From positions 137,097 to 201,096 of the forward strand of contig CAZVWE010000003.1 of NCBI GenBank assembly GCA_964631345.1: DNA of 64,000 nucleotides, read 5' to 3'. This stretch comes from MGBC163016 sp964631345. GTDB lineage: Bacteria > Actinomycetota > Coriobacteriia > Coriobacteriales > Eggerthellaceae. Position numbers and translations under genes: made by a program. Below are positions 17,872-27,130 of the stretch, piece by piece (position 1 is the stretch's first letter; each line of letters opens with the position of its first letter). The notes below the pieces were generated by a model. It worked only from the letters and a program-made list of their open reading frames with translations, searched no databases and had not been told where the DNA came from.

Positions 17872-18480
17872 CTATTCGCCGTGATGCAGAATTATTTCAT
17901 CCACAAGGCCATATTCTTTGGCCTCTTCAGCTGTCATATAATTGTCACGCTCAGTATCAAGCTGAATTGTTTCAATGCTTTGACCAGTGTTGTCTGCCAA
18001 GATCTTATTTAACCTCTTACGAGTCTTCAGCATAAAATCAGCGACAATAGCGATTTCTGTTTGCTGTCCTTGAGCACCGCCAAGTGGCTGGTGAATCAAA
18101 ACCATCGAATTGGGAAGGCAGAATCTTTTGCCTTTTGTTCCGCTTGAAAGAAGCACAGCTGCCATGGAAGCGCATTCACCAATACATATTGTGGAAACGT
18201 CACATTTAATGAAATTCATGGTGTCAAGAATTCCAAGCCCTGCTGTAACAGATCCTCCAGGAGAATTGATGTAAAGAGAAATATCTTTATCAGGATCGGT
18301 GCTTTCCAAATGGAGCATCTGTGCAACGACAGAATTTGCTACATGATCATCAATTTGTTCTCCTAAAAAAATGATCCTGTCGTTTAACAGCCTTGAATAA
18401 ATATCATAGCTGCGCTCCCCTCTTGGAGATTGCTCAATAACATATGGAATCAATGCATTAGTTGCCCTCTCGATTCCCAT
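17872..18480 (-). CDS. clpP: ATP-dependent Clp protease proteolytic subunit
   Basis: Serine peptidase that forms the tetradecameric barrel used by ClpX. The 202-aa protein has the catalytic triad Ser105 (in GECASMAA), His130 (in LIHQP) and Asp179. The oxyanion loop NSPGGSV is at 72-78. The ATG has GTGAGG upstream. It sits between tig and clpX, the common bacterial order tig-clpP-clpX. Confidence 0.97.
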   Translation of the reverse strand: MGIERATNALIPYVIEQSPRGERSYDIYSRLLNDRIIFLGEQIDDHVANSVVAQMLHLESTDPDKDISLYINSPGGSVTAGLGILDTMNFIKCDVSTICIGECASMAAVLLSSGTKGKRFCLPNSMVLIHQPLGGAQGQQTEIAIVADFMLKTRKRLNKILADNTGQSIETIQLDTERDNYMTAEEAKEYGLVDEIILHHGE

Positions 18481-18522
18481 TTTGCCTCACTTTCACGCAG
18501 GCGCATAAACGCTTGCTAGTCC

Positions 18523-18541
18523 TGACATGCAAATCATGTCA
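18523..18541. repeat. Inverted repeat upstream of clpP
   Basis: TGACATG-CAAAT-CATGTCA, 7-bp arms, lies about 43 bases upstream of the clpP start. On the minus strand one arm contains TTGACA, like a -35 box, but no good -10 follows. It does not match the CtsR or HspR operator patterns. It could be a regulator site of unknown type. Confidence 0.3.
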
Positions 18542-18707
18542 ATGTATCTGTCGCTTAACATATTGAAGCAAACGTTCGTATAAGGCAAACGCCTGTTCTG
18601 CCATGCACACAAACCTGACAAAGATATGTTACTTTTACGCCTTATCGGCCTACATCAATACTGTTTAATCTGAAACAATGCTTATAGCTTTGAAACTACC
18701 CCGATAA

Positions 18708-20048
18708 TTATTCAGATTTTTCAGATTCCTTGGTTGACTTAGGCTCAAATGGTGTGACTTTAGCTTTTTCCATCACATCTTCCATAGCCTTAGCACGAAT
18801 TATTCCTTCGCGAATAAGATAAAGCCTTCCCGATTGGCGCCATTCTTTTTCAAGACCTGAAGGATCTTCAACGCCGGCCTTTTCAAACTCAAGCGTTATC
18901 TCCTCGTCACTTGCATCAATGCCAAAATGTCTAGCCCAAGCATCCAATGCTAGATGCTGCTTAGACTCATCTTCTGCTTGCTTTTTAACATCATTTTTGA
19001 AGGTCTCTGAATCAATACCTGCTGTGCTTAGGTATTGATCAAAACTCATGCCCTGTGCTTGAAGCTGCATAAAGAAATCCTGCAAAAGCGACGATTCATT
19101 TTGCTCACACATGCTTGCAGGTGGTTCAATATCAACACGATCTACCAATTTAGTTATGCAAACGTTTTCTTTAATACGAGGGATGATGTCATTTTTCTGA
19201 TCAGTAATACTTTGTTTAATCTCTTCACGGAGGTTTTCAATGCTGCCAAAACCGGTGTTTTCCTTTACCCATTCATCAGTTAACTCTGGTGCTTCTTTCA
19301 CCTTAACAGCGTTGCAAGTAACTTCAAATGAAATCTTTTGACCTTGAAGTGCCGAAAGAACTAATGATTGCTCATCTTCTGCAATCTCTAGATCAAACTT
19401 ACGAGTTTCACCCTTCTTCATACCAATGATTGCATCATCAAAAGCATCGGAGAAGAGCCCTGAACCCACTGCATAGAAACGGGCATCGTTCTTTACTGAC
19501 TCCACCTCTTCTGCATTTTCTTTCTTTGCATATGTTGCAAGCTCTGCGTAACCATCTTTTTCAAGGGCAGTATTTTCATCGGCGTCTACATAGTTAGCAT
19601 AATGAGAAACAATTGCCTCTACCTGGTCATTAATCTCTTCTTCAGATGCACCTTCTGCCGGGAGTTCAATCTCTACCGGATCATATGAAGTAAGCTCAAT
19701 TTCAGGTTTTACTTCAAGCGTGAATTCAAATGTGAAGTCTTCGCCAGCTTTAACATTTCCAATTTCGCCATAATTTGGAGAACCCGTAGGAAATAGTTTT
19801 TCTGACTCAACTACCTCTGGATATTTAGCGTTAACAACATCTTCTGTAACTTGTGCAAGTACTGCATCTTTTCCGATTGCATTATCAATTACTGGACGAG
19901 GCGCTTTGCCTTTACGAAATCCAGGGAAAGTATATTTACTTGCCAGTTCTTTATATGTTTTTGCTAATGCAGCATCAACATCCTTTGCAGGAACAGTTAC
20001 TTTAATTTTTACAGAATTTTCTTCAGAAGGTACAACGGTCGTCTCCAC
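18708..20048 (-). CDS. tig: Trigger factor
   Basis: Ribosome-bound chaperone with peptidyl-prolyl isomerase activity. The 446-aa protein begins with the ribosome-binding domain bearing the signature GFRKGKAP (residues 44-51), followed by the FKBP-like domain (about 155-245) and the helical C-terminal domain. Start is GTG at 20048 with GGAG 6 bases upstream. It is divergent from the tRNA-Leu gene. The 227 bases between tig and clpP hold only a small inverted repeat. Confidence 0.96.
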   Translation of the reverse strand: METTVVPSEENSVKIKVTVPAKDVDAALAKTYKELASKYTFPGFRKGKAPRPVIDNAIGKDAVLAQVTEDVVNAKYPEVVESEKLFPTGSPNYGEIGNVKAGEDFTFEFTLEVKPEIELTSYDPVEIELPAEGASEEEINDQVEAIVSHYANYVDADENTALEKDGYAELATYAKKENAEEVESVKNDARFYAVGSGLFSDAFDDAIIGMKKGETRKFDLEIAEDEQSLVLSALQGQKISFEVTCNAVKVKEAPELTDEWVKENTGFGSIENLREEIKQSITDQKNDIIPRIKENVCITKLVDRVDIEPPASMCEQNESSLLQDFFMQLQAQGMSFDQYLSTAGIDSETFKNDVKKQAEDESKQHLALDAWARHFGIDASDEEITLEFEKAGVEDPSGLEKEWRQSGRLYLIREGIIRAKAMEDVMEKAKVTPFEPKSTKESEKSE

Positions 20049-20144
20049 AACTCACTCCAATCAATGTGACAAAATGTCTAACGGTCGATATGGTATCATA
20101 TGGCTCCGTTATGAAGCCTATGGTTAGTGGGCAATCGTTTATGT

Positions 20145-20230
20145 GCGGGCGTGGCGGAATTGGCAGACGCGCTAGATTTAGGTTCTAGTGGGCAAAACCC
20201 GTGAAGGTTCAAGTCCTTTCGCCCGCACCA
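20145..20230 (+). tRNA. tRNA-Leu (anticodon TAG)
   Basis: The acceptor stem GCGGGCG pairs with CGCCCGC, followed by A and an encoded CCA. The anticodon stem CTAGA/TCTAG encloses the loop TTTAGGT with anticodon TAG. The long variable arm and 86-base length fit tRNA-Leu. The T arm reads GGTTCAAGTCC. Confidence 0.96.
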
Positions 20231-20240
20231 TCTAAAACTT

Positions 20241-20269
20241 AAGGTCAGCTCATTATTGGAGCTGGCCTT
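20241..20269 (+). terminator. Terminator downstream of tRNA-Leu
   Basis: AAGGTCAGCTC pairs with GAGCTGGCCTT (11 bp, one G-U) around ATTATTG, followed by TTAATATTG. It lies 10 bases after the tRNA and directly upstream of the MFS gene, so that gene probably depends on read-through or its own promoter. Confidence 0.7.
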
Positions 20270-20297
20270 TAATATTGTTTGTTGCAAGGCGGCATAA

Positions 20298-21503
20298 ATG
20301 GCAGGACAAAAACATACAGAAAGTATCTGGAGTCTGCCTTACGTTATTTTGATTGCTTCAAATCTTTTTCAATCCATGGAAGCTTTCATGATAAACACCA
20401 TACTGCCAGTGTATATAAATTCCCTTGGGGTATCTACCTCAATGATTGGCATGATAATCAGTTCATTTTCTATTTCCGCTATTTTGATTCGACCCATAGC
20501 AACACCTGCATTTGATAGTTTTTCAAGGAAACGGCTTCTGATTATTTCGCAAGTCATAATTTGTGTCTCTATGGTTTTATATGGCATCGTTGATTCAATT
20601 GAGGCAATTATTGTAATTAGGTTATTGCATGGAATAGGCATCGGGTGCAGTGGGCCTCTTGCGATGTCATTGGTTTCTGAATTCTTACCAAGATCAAAGT
20701 TTGCAAGTGGAATCAGTATCTACACATTGGCTCAATCCATAGCGCAGGTTATAGGGCCTGCGATTGGTCTTATGCTTATGGAATCTGTTGGATTTACCCC
20801 AGCTTGTTTTCTTGGAGCAGGCTTCTTAATTTTTGCAATCATTGGTACGTTTCTTATAAAAGAGCCTTACAAAGAACGCCTAAAGTATGAGCTTAAACTA
20901 AATAGAATGTTTGCACCAGAAGCGGTGAGCAAAGCTATTGCAATTATGTTTCTTGCAACCTCATTTATGTGCATGTCAGCATATGTAGTGCTCTACGGGT
21001 ACGCACGAGGTGTAAATGAAATGGGAATTTTCTTCGTGATTTATGCGGCATGTTTAATTTTTACTCGCCCACTTTTCGGAAACCTTGCAGACAAAGTTGG
21101 AACTCCTTATATGTTGTTGGTAGGAATTCTATTTTTCGCAAGCTCTTATGTTGCCCTTTGGGCTGCAAATGATCTTTTAGGATTTATCGTTGCCGCAATA
21201 CTAGGATCGGCCGGGTTTGGTTGCTGTGGACCACTACTTCAGTCAATGGCTTTAGCTTCTGTTCCTGCATCAAGACGAGGTGCAGCTAGCACAACAGTTT
21301 TTACCGGACTTGATATAGGTACATTTGCAGGACCTGTTATAGGTGGAATTGTGGTCGACAATCTTATGGCAGCATCAGGAAGCGCTGTATTTGCATACTC
21401 TAATATGTGGCTTTTAATGCTGATACCATCAATAGCCACACTTGTTATAACTATTAGATGGATTACACATCGTAAAACCCCAAGCAAAACCCCAAAGATG
21501 TAA
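20298..21503 (+). CDS. MFS transporter, drug-antiporter-like
   Basis: 401-aa hydrophobic protein with about 12 membrane segments. The loop between segments 2 and 3 carries DSFSRKRLLI, the position of the MFS motif A, and RLLHGIGIGCSGPLAMSLVSE fits segment 4 to 5 of the drug:H+ antiporter (DHA1) group. NLADKVGTPYMLL repeats motif A in the second half. The ATG follows AAGGCGG. Substrate cannot be read from the sequence. It is preceded by the tRNA-Leu terminator. Confidence 0.85.
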   Translation: MAGQKHTESIWSLPYVILIASNLFQSMEAFMINTILPVYINSLGVSTSMIGMIISSFSISAILIRPIATPAFDSFSRKRLLIISQVIICVSMVLYGIVDSIEAIIVIRLLHGIGIGCSGPLAMSLVSEFLPRSKFASGISIYTLAQSIAQVIGPAIGLMLMESVGFTPACFLGAGFLIFAIIGTFLIKEPYKERLKYELKLNRMFAPEAVSKAIAIMFLATSFMCMSAYVVLYGYARGVNEMGIFFVIYAACLIFTRPLFGNLADKVGTPYMLLVGILFFASSYVALWAANDLLGFIVAAILGSAGFGCCGPLLQSMALASVPASRRGAASTTVFTGLDIGTFAGPVIGGIVVDNLMAASGSAVFAYSNMWLLMLIPSIATLVITIRWITHRKTPSKTPKM

Positions 21504-21570
21504 CCATGACACCCTTTGCTGTCATCGAAAAAACTAGTAAATAAGTTCTGCTATTATTCCGTTATGCATT

Positions 21571-21633
21571 TGCGAAAAATTGCTGTTCAAAATGGTTGGG
21601 ATTTACAAATCCCTATTCCAGCAATCTTTCGCA
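21571..21633 (+). repeat. Nested inverted repeats in the sstT leader
   Basis: Arms TGCGAAAAATTGCTG (21571-21585) and CAGCAATCTTTCGCA (21619-21633) are complementary at 14 of 15 positions. Between them lies a second hairpin GGGATTT-AC-AAATCCC (21598-21613). No U-run follows, so it is not an evident terminator. It ends 42 bases before the sstT ATG and could be a structured 5' leader or a paired operator. Confidence 0.6.
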
Positions 21634-21675
21634 TACAACTATTAGTGCTTAAAGCTCATTGGCGATAGGGGCAAC

Positions 21676-23001
21676 ATGGCGGACGAGAACATCGAAAACA
21701 CTCCCAAGAAAAGAAATATCATCCAAGCGTATTCTGAAACGAGCCTAATACTTAGAATTGTTATTGGACTTTTAATCGGTATTGCTTTGGCATTTATTTT
21801 CCCAGTAGATGGCCCAGAATGGTCACAAGGCGTTGGGGATGTAATCACCTTATTAGGAAATCTTTTCGTAAGCGCACTTCGTGCAGTTGCTCCAATACTT
21901 GTATTCTTCCTTGTAATTAGTGCGCTCATGAGTGCTAAAGCGCCAAAAAGTATGCGAGTAGTCATTGTTTTATACATTATCTCTACGTTAGTTGCCGCAA
22001 TCGTTGCCTTTATAGGCACTGAAATCATGAATCTTATCGCACCGATTCACCTTGAGCTTTCAGTTGCTGGAGACGTTGAACAAACCGCGCCATCTGGTGT
22101 CGGTGAAGTTTTGACCAATATCATTATGAACATAGTGGCAAACCCAGTTGATGCTCTAGCAAATGGAAACTTCATTGGAATACTTACATGGGCAATACTT
22201 ATAGGTATCGCACTTCGTCATGTAAATCAAAACGTTAAAGATTTCTTCACATCTGTATCTGATGCGATTTCACAAATTGTTCGTTGGATTATCAACCTTG
22301 CTCCATTTGGAATTATGGGACTTGTTTATACATCCGTTGCAACAAGTGGGATTAAGATTTTCTCCGATTACGGAATGCTGATAATTCTCTTAGTTATATG
22401 CATGCTGATTATCGCGTTTATAACAAATCCAATTCTTGTTTTTATTTGCACTCGCGAAAACCCGTATCCATTGATTCTGCGCTGCCTTAAAGACTCAGGT
22501 ATTACAGCCTTCTTCACAAGAAGTTCTGCGGCAAACATTCCTGTAAACATGGAGCTTTGCAGAAAACTTGGACTAAATAAAGACAATTACTCTGTGTCAA
22601 TTCCGCTTGGAGCCACAATCAATATGGCGGGCGCTGCTGTAACAATTACAGTCATGACAATGGCTGCCGTATTTACTGTTGGACTTTCAGTTGATCCGCT
22701 AACAGCAGTTTTACTTTGCGTGCTTTCAGCAGTAAGCGCTTGTGGCGCATCAGGAGTTGCAGGCGGATCACTTTTATTAATCCCACTTGCATGTTCACTA
22801 TTCGGCCTTGATGCAACCGTTGCATTCAATGTTGTGTCTATTGGATTTATCATCGGAGTTATTCAAGACTCCTGTGAGACTGCTCTAAACTCTTCTTCCG
22901 ATGTTGTGTTTACAGCAACAGCTGAATACATGGAAATGCGAAAAAATGGAATTGAATACAAACTTGGTAAAGACGCATTCTCTAAAGATGAGGTTGCTTA
23001 A
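21676..23001 (+). CDS. sstT: Serine/threonine:sodium symporter SstT
   Basis: Dicarboxylate/amino acid:cation symporter family protein of 441 aa that imports serine and threonine with sodium. Family marks are the re-entrant segment FFTRSSAANIPVNMELCRKLG, the segment SIPLGATINMAGAA and the downstream SACGASGVAGGSLLLIPLA, all in SstT-type spacing. AGGGG precedes the ATG. The leader holds nested inverted repeats. It appears monocistronic; the next gene on the plus strand is far away. Confidence 0.93.
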   Translation: MADENIENTPKKRNIIQAYSETSLILRIVIGLLIGIALAFIFPVDGPEWSQGVGDVITLLGNLFVSALRAVAPILVFFLVISALMSAKAPKSMRVVIVLYIISTLVAAIVAFIGTEIMNLIAPIHLELSVAGDVEQTAPSGVGEVLTNIIMNIVANPVDALANGNFIGILTWAILIGIALRHVNQNVKDFFTSVSDAISQIVRWIINLAPFGIMGLVYTSVATSGIKIFSDYGMLIILLVICMLIIAFITNPILVFICTRENPYPLILRCLKDSGITAFFTRSSAANIPVNMELCRKLGLNKDNYSVSIPLGATINMAGAAVTITVMTMAAVFTVGLSVDPLTAVLLCVLSAVSACGASGVAGGSLLLIPLACSLFGLDATVAFNVVSIGFIIGVIQDSCETALNSSSDVVFTATAEYMEMRKNGIEYKLGKDAFSKDEVA

Positions 23002-23138
23002 GAGCCATTTAGATATCACGACAATCCGAAAATAATTATTAGGGACTAAATAACTACGAAATAACTACTAAGGGCTTCTCTAACCTACCAACATCATCAT
23101 TTGTAATAAGTTTCGCGAAAGCTCCCAAATATAGAAAT

Positions 23139-23162
23139 CAGGCCTCCGAATTTGGAGGCCTG
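23139..23162 (-). terminator. Terminator downstream of tRNA-Asn
   Basis: CAGGCCTCC and GGAGGCCTG form a perfect 9-bp stem around a 6-base loop. On the minus strand it follows tRNA-Asn by 11 bases and is followed by ATTTCTATATTT. It may also stop transcription from sstT. Confidence 0.7.
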
Positions 23163-23173
23163 AACTTATTTTA

Positions 23174-23248
23174 TGGCTCCTCGGGTAGGATTCGAACCTA
23201 CAACCCTCCGGTTAACAGCCGGATGCTCTGCCGTTGAGCTACCGAGGA
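23174..23248 (-). tRNA. tRNA-Asn (anticodon GTT)
   Basis: On the minus strand the acceptor stem TCCTCGG pairs with CCGAGGA, followed by G and encoded CCA. The anticodon loop CTGTTAA gives GTT. D arm (AGCTCAACGG) and T arm (TAGGTTCGAATCCTA) are canonical. Confidence 0.97.
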
Positions 23249-23314
23249 ATATGTTGGGTGCCAAAGGCACGGTTAACCATTATATATAAAGGTTAATCTA
23301 ACGCAAGAGAAATA

Positions 23315-24703
23315 TTAGTATTCCAGATAATCCTTCAATTTTGAGGAGCGAGAAGGATGTCTGAGCTTTGCGAGAGTTTTGCTTTCAATCTGGCGAATAC
23401 GCTCGCGCGTAACACCAAACTCACGCCCAACCTCTTCAAGCGTACGTGGATGTCCATCCTCAAGTCCAAATCGAAGGCTTATAACCTTACGCTCACGTTC
23501 AGCAAGACCGTCTAAGACTTTTCCAAGTTGTTCTTGCAACATAGAAAAACTTGCCGCATCAGGGGGCACCACAGCAGCCTCGTCCTCAATGAAATCTCCA
23601 AGTTGAGAATCTTCTTCTTCGCCAATTGGAGTTTCAAGCGACACTGGTTCTTGAGAAATCTTTTGAATCTCACGAACCCTATCTGCAGGAAGTCCCATCT
23701 CCTCGCCAATTTCTTCAGGAGTTGGTTCACGCCCAAGCTGCTGCAGCAATTGACGCTGTATTCTAACGAGCTTATTGATAGTTTCAACCATATGCACAGG
23801 AATACGAATAGTACGCGCCTGATCAGCGATAGCACGTGTGATTGCTTGGCGAATCCACCATGTAGCATACGTTGAGAACTTAAATCCCTTTGTGTAATCA
23901 AATTTCTCAACCGCACGAATAAGGCCAAGGTTACCCTCTTGAATTAAATCAAGAAAAAGCATTCCTCTTCCCACATAACGCTTGGCGATAGAAACAACTA
24001 ATCTCAGATTAGCCTCAATCAACGCTTGCTTTGCATCAATGCCAACTTGCTCAACACGCGTAAGTCGTCTCTTATCGCGACGCTCTAGTTCAATACCCTC
24101 ATCTTCTGCACGATCCAACTCTTCAGTTGCAGCAACTCCTGCCTCAATCTTCATAGCAAGGTCAATTTCTTCTGCAGCTGTAAGTAGCGGAACCTTACCA
24201 ATCTCTTTTAAATACATACGCACAGGATCCCCTGTAAGCATGGTCACATTGGTATCAGCCGCACGCCGTCTTGCTTTCGATTTTGATCTGGTTGATTTAA
24301 TCTTTGGAAGCTGAACGTCGACAGAGGCTTTCAGTTCCTCTTCTGGAATATCAGCCAAAATATCTTCAGCGTCTTCGCTTCCTGGAGCAACCTCATCTTC
24401 ACTGTTTAGAGCCTCAACACTAGGCTCAACTACAGCATCTTCGTCAGCATCATCTAAGTCAACTTCTTCAACAATAGAAACTTTACCCTTAGAATCAACG
24501 ATGGTTTCTTCGATTAGGGTATCGTTTTCAGTATCTATATCTTTTTTCTTTGTTGTTCTTTTTGCCTTGGGTTTTGTTTCTGATTTTTTGGGTTCTTTTG
24601 CTTTTGTAGCTTTGGGTTCTTTTGTACTATCTTTGTCTTTTTTTGAGGTTATTGGCAACGTCTTTCCTTTCGATGAAAGGGATTTTTGGCATAGCTTCGC
24701 CAT
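23315..24703 (-). CDS. rpoD: RNA polymerase primary sigma factor (SigA/RpoD)
   Basis: Housekeeping sigma-70 factor. After a long low-complexity N-terminal part (Lys/Glu/Thr-rich, then acidic) it has region 1.2 (DPVRMYLKEIGKVPLL), region 2 with the -10-recognition helix TYATWWIRQAITRAIADQ, region 3, and region 4.2 with VTRERIRQIESKTLAKLRHP. The charged N-terminal extension resembles actinobacterial SigA/HrdB. The start is uncertain: I use ATG 24703 (462 aa) although no ribosome-binding site is clear; the frame is open back to TTG 24781, right after the priA stop. It follows priA in the same orientation. Confidence 0.96.
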   Translation of the reverse strand: MAKLCQKSLSSKGKTLPITSKKDKDSTKEPKATKAKEPKKSETKPKAKRTTKKKDIDTENDTLIEETIVDSKGKVSIVEEVDLDDADEDAVVEPSVEALNSEDEVAPGSEDAEDILADIPEEELKASVDVQLPKIKSTRSKSKARRRAADTNVTMLTGDPVRMYLKEIGKVPLLTAAEEIDLAMKIEAGVAATEELDRAEDEGIELERRDKRRLTRVEQVGIDAKQALIEANLRLVVSIAKRYVGRGMLFLDLIQEGNLGLIRAVEKFDYTKGFKFSTYATWWIRQAITRAIADQARTIRIPVHMVETINKLVRIQRQLLQQLGREPTPEEIGEEMGLPADRVREIQKISQEPVSLETPIGEEEDSQLGDFIEDEAAVVPPDAASFSMLQEQLGKVLDGLAERERKVISLRFGLEDGHPRTLEEVGREFGVTRERIRQIESKTLAKLRHPSRSSKLKDYLEY

Positions 24704-24781
24704 TGTGTAGTCAAATTCGCGAACAAATAGAATAATCCCAACGCACAATGATTGCAATACCTCGATTGCAAAATTCGCCAA

Positions 24782-27130
24782 CTAAAGCACATCTATCGGA
24801 TCAATATCTATTGCCATACTCACCTCTGGAAGTATGGTGCGTTTTTTCCAGACAGCCCTTAAAGGAGTAGATAAATCAGAATTGATAGGACATTTAACTA
24901 CAACATGCCATCTATAATCATCGCGTTCACGCTCAAATGCACATTTTCCGGCAGGCAATACTTCCCAACCGCTAAGATCTACATCAGTACATGCATCTAA
25001 AATAGCAGGATCTGAAATATCGCCATCTATTAAGTCTTTAAGCTCTGAATATATATTTCGTGCTGAATTTGCAACAAGGCTTTCATCTTTTCCCCAAACA
25101 AGAACGTTTGCCATACGTACAAATGGTGGAAAACCTAGCGTTTTTCGTTTGGGAAGCTCTGTTCGCAAAAACTCTTCGCGATCGTATTTTGCAGCAGAGC
25201 GTATCGCAAAGTTATTAGCTTCATATGTCTGGATTAAAACATGACCTTTAAGTTCTGCCCTGCCGGCTCGTCCAGCAACCTGTTCAATTAAGTCAAACGT
25301 GCGCTCAGCTGCTCTAAAGTCTGGAAGATGCAATTGAGTGTCAGCATTTATTACGCCAACAAGTGTCACGTCATCGAAATCAAGACCTTTGGCAATCATC
25401 TGTGTGCCCAAAAGAATTGCAGATTCAGCCTTTCCAAAGCGCTCAAGGAGCTCTTGATGTGCCCCCGCTTTTGATGTTGTGTCCCTATCCATACGCACAA
25501 TCTCAATATCTTTTGGTAAATCCGGTGTAATGCCAATTTCTGCCGCAATAAATGAGCGAAGTTCAGCCTCAACACGCTGTGTACCGACGCCGAATTTTTT
25601 TAGATAAGGACTGCCACATGCAGGGCATACAGAAGGTGCTGATATTTCAAATCCACAATGGTGGCAAGCTAACTTACTACCAATTTCATGATACGTAAGC
25701 GTAGTTGAACAATGTCTACATTCAGGCACAAAACCACAATCACGACAAAGCAAAAAACTGGAAAACCCTCTTTTATTCAGCAAAAGCACTGCCTTGTGCC
25801 CCGCGCTTAATTCCTGAATAAGTGCTTCTTGTAATCGCTTTGAAAAAATCGAACGAGACCCTCCTTTAAACTCCAAGGCCATGTCTATAACTTCAATATT
25901 TGGAAGAGGTTTTCCATTCACTCGCTCAGATAACACAACGCTTGACCAATTAGCTTTAGTAAAAGCCGAATGAAGAGCATCAATGGAAGGTGTGGCTGAA
26001 CCTAAAATAAGGGTTCCACCGTGGCGTTTTACAAGCCATTCTGCAACATCACGAGAGACATAACGCGGTGAATTCTCCTGTTTGTATGTAGTTTCGTGTT
26101 CCTCATCAATAACGATAAGTCCAAGATTTTGAACTGGTGTAAAAAGAGCACTTCTTGCTCCTACAACAACCTTAGAGTCTCCGCGCCTTATGCTTTCCCA
26201 TTCATCAAAACGCTCACCTGCTGACATATTTGAATGAATTACAGCAACCGTCTCTCCAAACCTACCTCGAAATCGAGCCACGGTTTGCGGAGTAAGAGAG
26301 ATCTCAGGAACCAAGACAATGGCGCCTTGTCCGCGCTTTAATGCTTGCTCAATTGCCTGTAGGTATATCTCTGTTTTCCCAGAACCAGTAACTCCATCCA
26401 CCAACACCACACGTCCACATGCTTCCCTTGATGCCTCTGTGATTGTAGAAAGTGCATTCTTTTGACTTGGTGTTAATTCCCTATTTTCATGACGAGAGTT
26501 ATTTGAATCAAACCCTTCCTGCTTACCCGCCCTATTACGCCTTCTGGTTTCTATCTCAATAACACCTGCAGACTCTAATGACTTTAGCGCTTGACTAACA
26601 GAGCCAAGCAATGCAGTAAGTTCGCTTACACGAATATCCCCATCCTCAAGTGCCGATAAAATAGCTGATTGCTTTGTCGCATTCGAACGAGGTACATATT
26701 CAGAAAATGATTTTCCTCGCACAATCCATCTATCATCTACTTTTCCGACACTTTGACGACATATCTCCCAAGTTCCTTCTCGGGATTTCACCGCACGGGG
26801 CAAAGAGCCAGGAGGCGTAAATAATCGCATACAGATTGCAAGAGGGGCAATATAGCGTTTAGCTAAAAACTCCGCACATTCAACCCCAACACTATCAAAA
26901 TATGGTTCTGTTAATACCTCTTCGATAGGTTTTGTTTTATTAGTTATTTCGCCTTCGTATACCCTAGATACAAGACCACATGCTTTGCGATTGCCAAATG
27001 ATACAAGCACGCACGCGCCAACTGATACCCCTTTTAAAGTATCTGGAATCAAATAGGTATAAGGGGTATCAAGTGAGGCTGTAGGGATGTCTAAAATTAC
27101 ATCAGCGAGCACCGATGCGATCTCATTCAA
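24782..27130 (-). CDS. priA: Primosomal protein N' (replication restart helicase)
   Basis: Superfamily 2 DNA helicase that recognises stalled forks and reloads the replisome. It has the N-terminal 3'-DNA-binding domain, Walker A GVTGSGKT, the DEEH box, two zinc clusters (CRDC, CRHC, CHHC and CPAC) and the C-terminal helicase domain. The open frame extends to 27250 inside metK, but homology begins at VLADVILDIP, so a start near the TTG at 27130, overlapping the metK stop, or the GTG at 27115 is most likely. It lies between metK and rpoD, tightly linked. Confidence 0.95.
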   Translation of the reverse strand: MNEIASVLADVILDIPTASLDTPYTYLIPDTLKGVSVGACVLVSFGNRKACGLVSRVYEGEITNKTKPIEEVLTEPYFDSVGVECAEFLAKRYIAPLAICMRLFTPPGSLPRAVKSREGTWEICRQSVGKVDDRWIVRGKSFSEYVPRSNATKQSAILSALEDGDIRVSELTALLGSVSQALKSLESAGVIEIETRRRNRAGKQEGFDSNNSRHENRELTPSQKNALSTITEASREACGRVVLVDGVTGSGKTEIYLQAIEQALKRGQGAIVLVPEISLTPQTVARFRGRFGETVAVIHSNMSAGERFDEWESIRRGDSKVVVGARSALFTPVQNLGLIVIDEEHETTYKQENSPRYVSRDVAEWLVKRHGGTLILGSATPSIDALHSAFTKANWSSVVLSERVNGKPLPNIEVIDMALEFKGGSRSIFSKRLQEALIQELSAGHKAVLLLNKRGFSSFLLCRDCGFVPECRHCSTTLTYHEIGSKLACHHCGFEISAPSVCPACGSPYLKKFGVGTQRVEAELRSFIAAEIGITPDLPKDIEIVRMDRDTTSKAGAHQELLERFGKAESAILLGTQMIAKGLDFDDVTLVGVINADTQLHLPDFRAAERTFDLIEQVAGRAGRAELKGHVLIQTYEANNFAIRSAAKYDREEFLRTELPKRKTLGFPPFVRMANVLVWGKDESLVANSARNIYSELKDLIDGDISDPAILDACTDVDLSGWEVLPAGKCAFERERDDYRWHVVVKCPINSDLSTPLRAVWKKRTILPEVSMAIDIDPIDVL

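Noticed and set aside
20096..20287. Minus-strand open frame across the tRNA-Leu gene
   Set aside because: It overlaps a clear tRNA and terminator and has no protein-like features.
23002..23138. Hidden gene or RNA between sstT and tRNA-Asn
   Set aside because: I see no open frame, strong hairpin or promoter in these bases.
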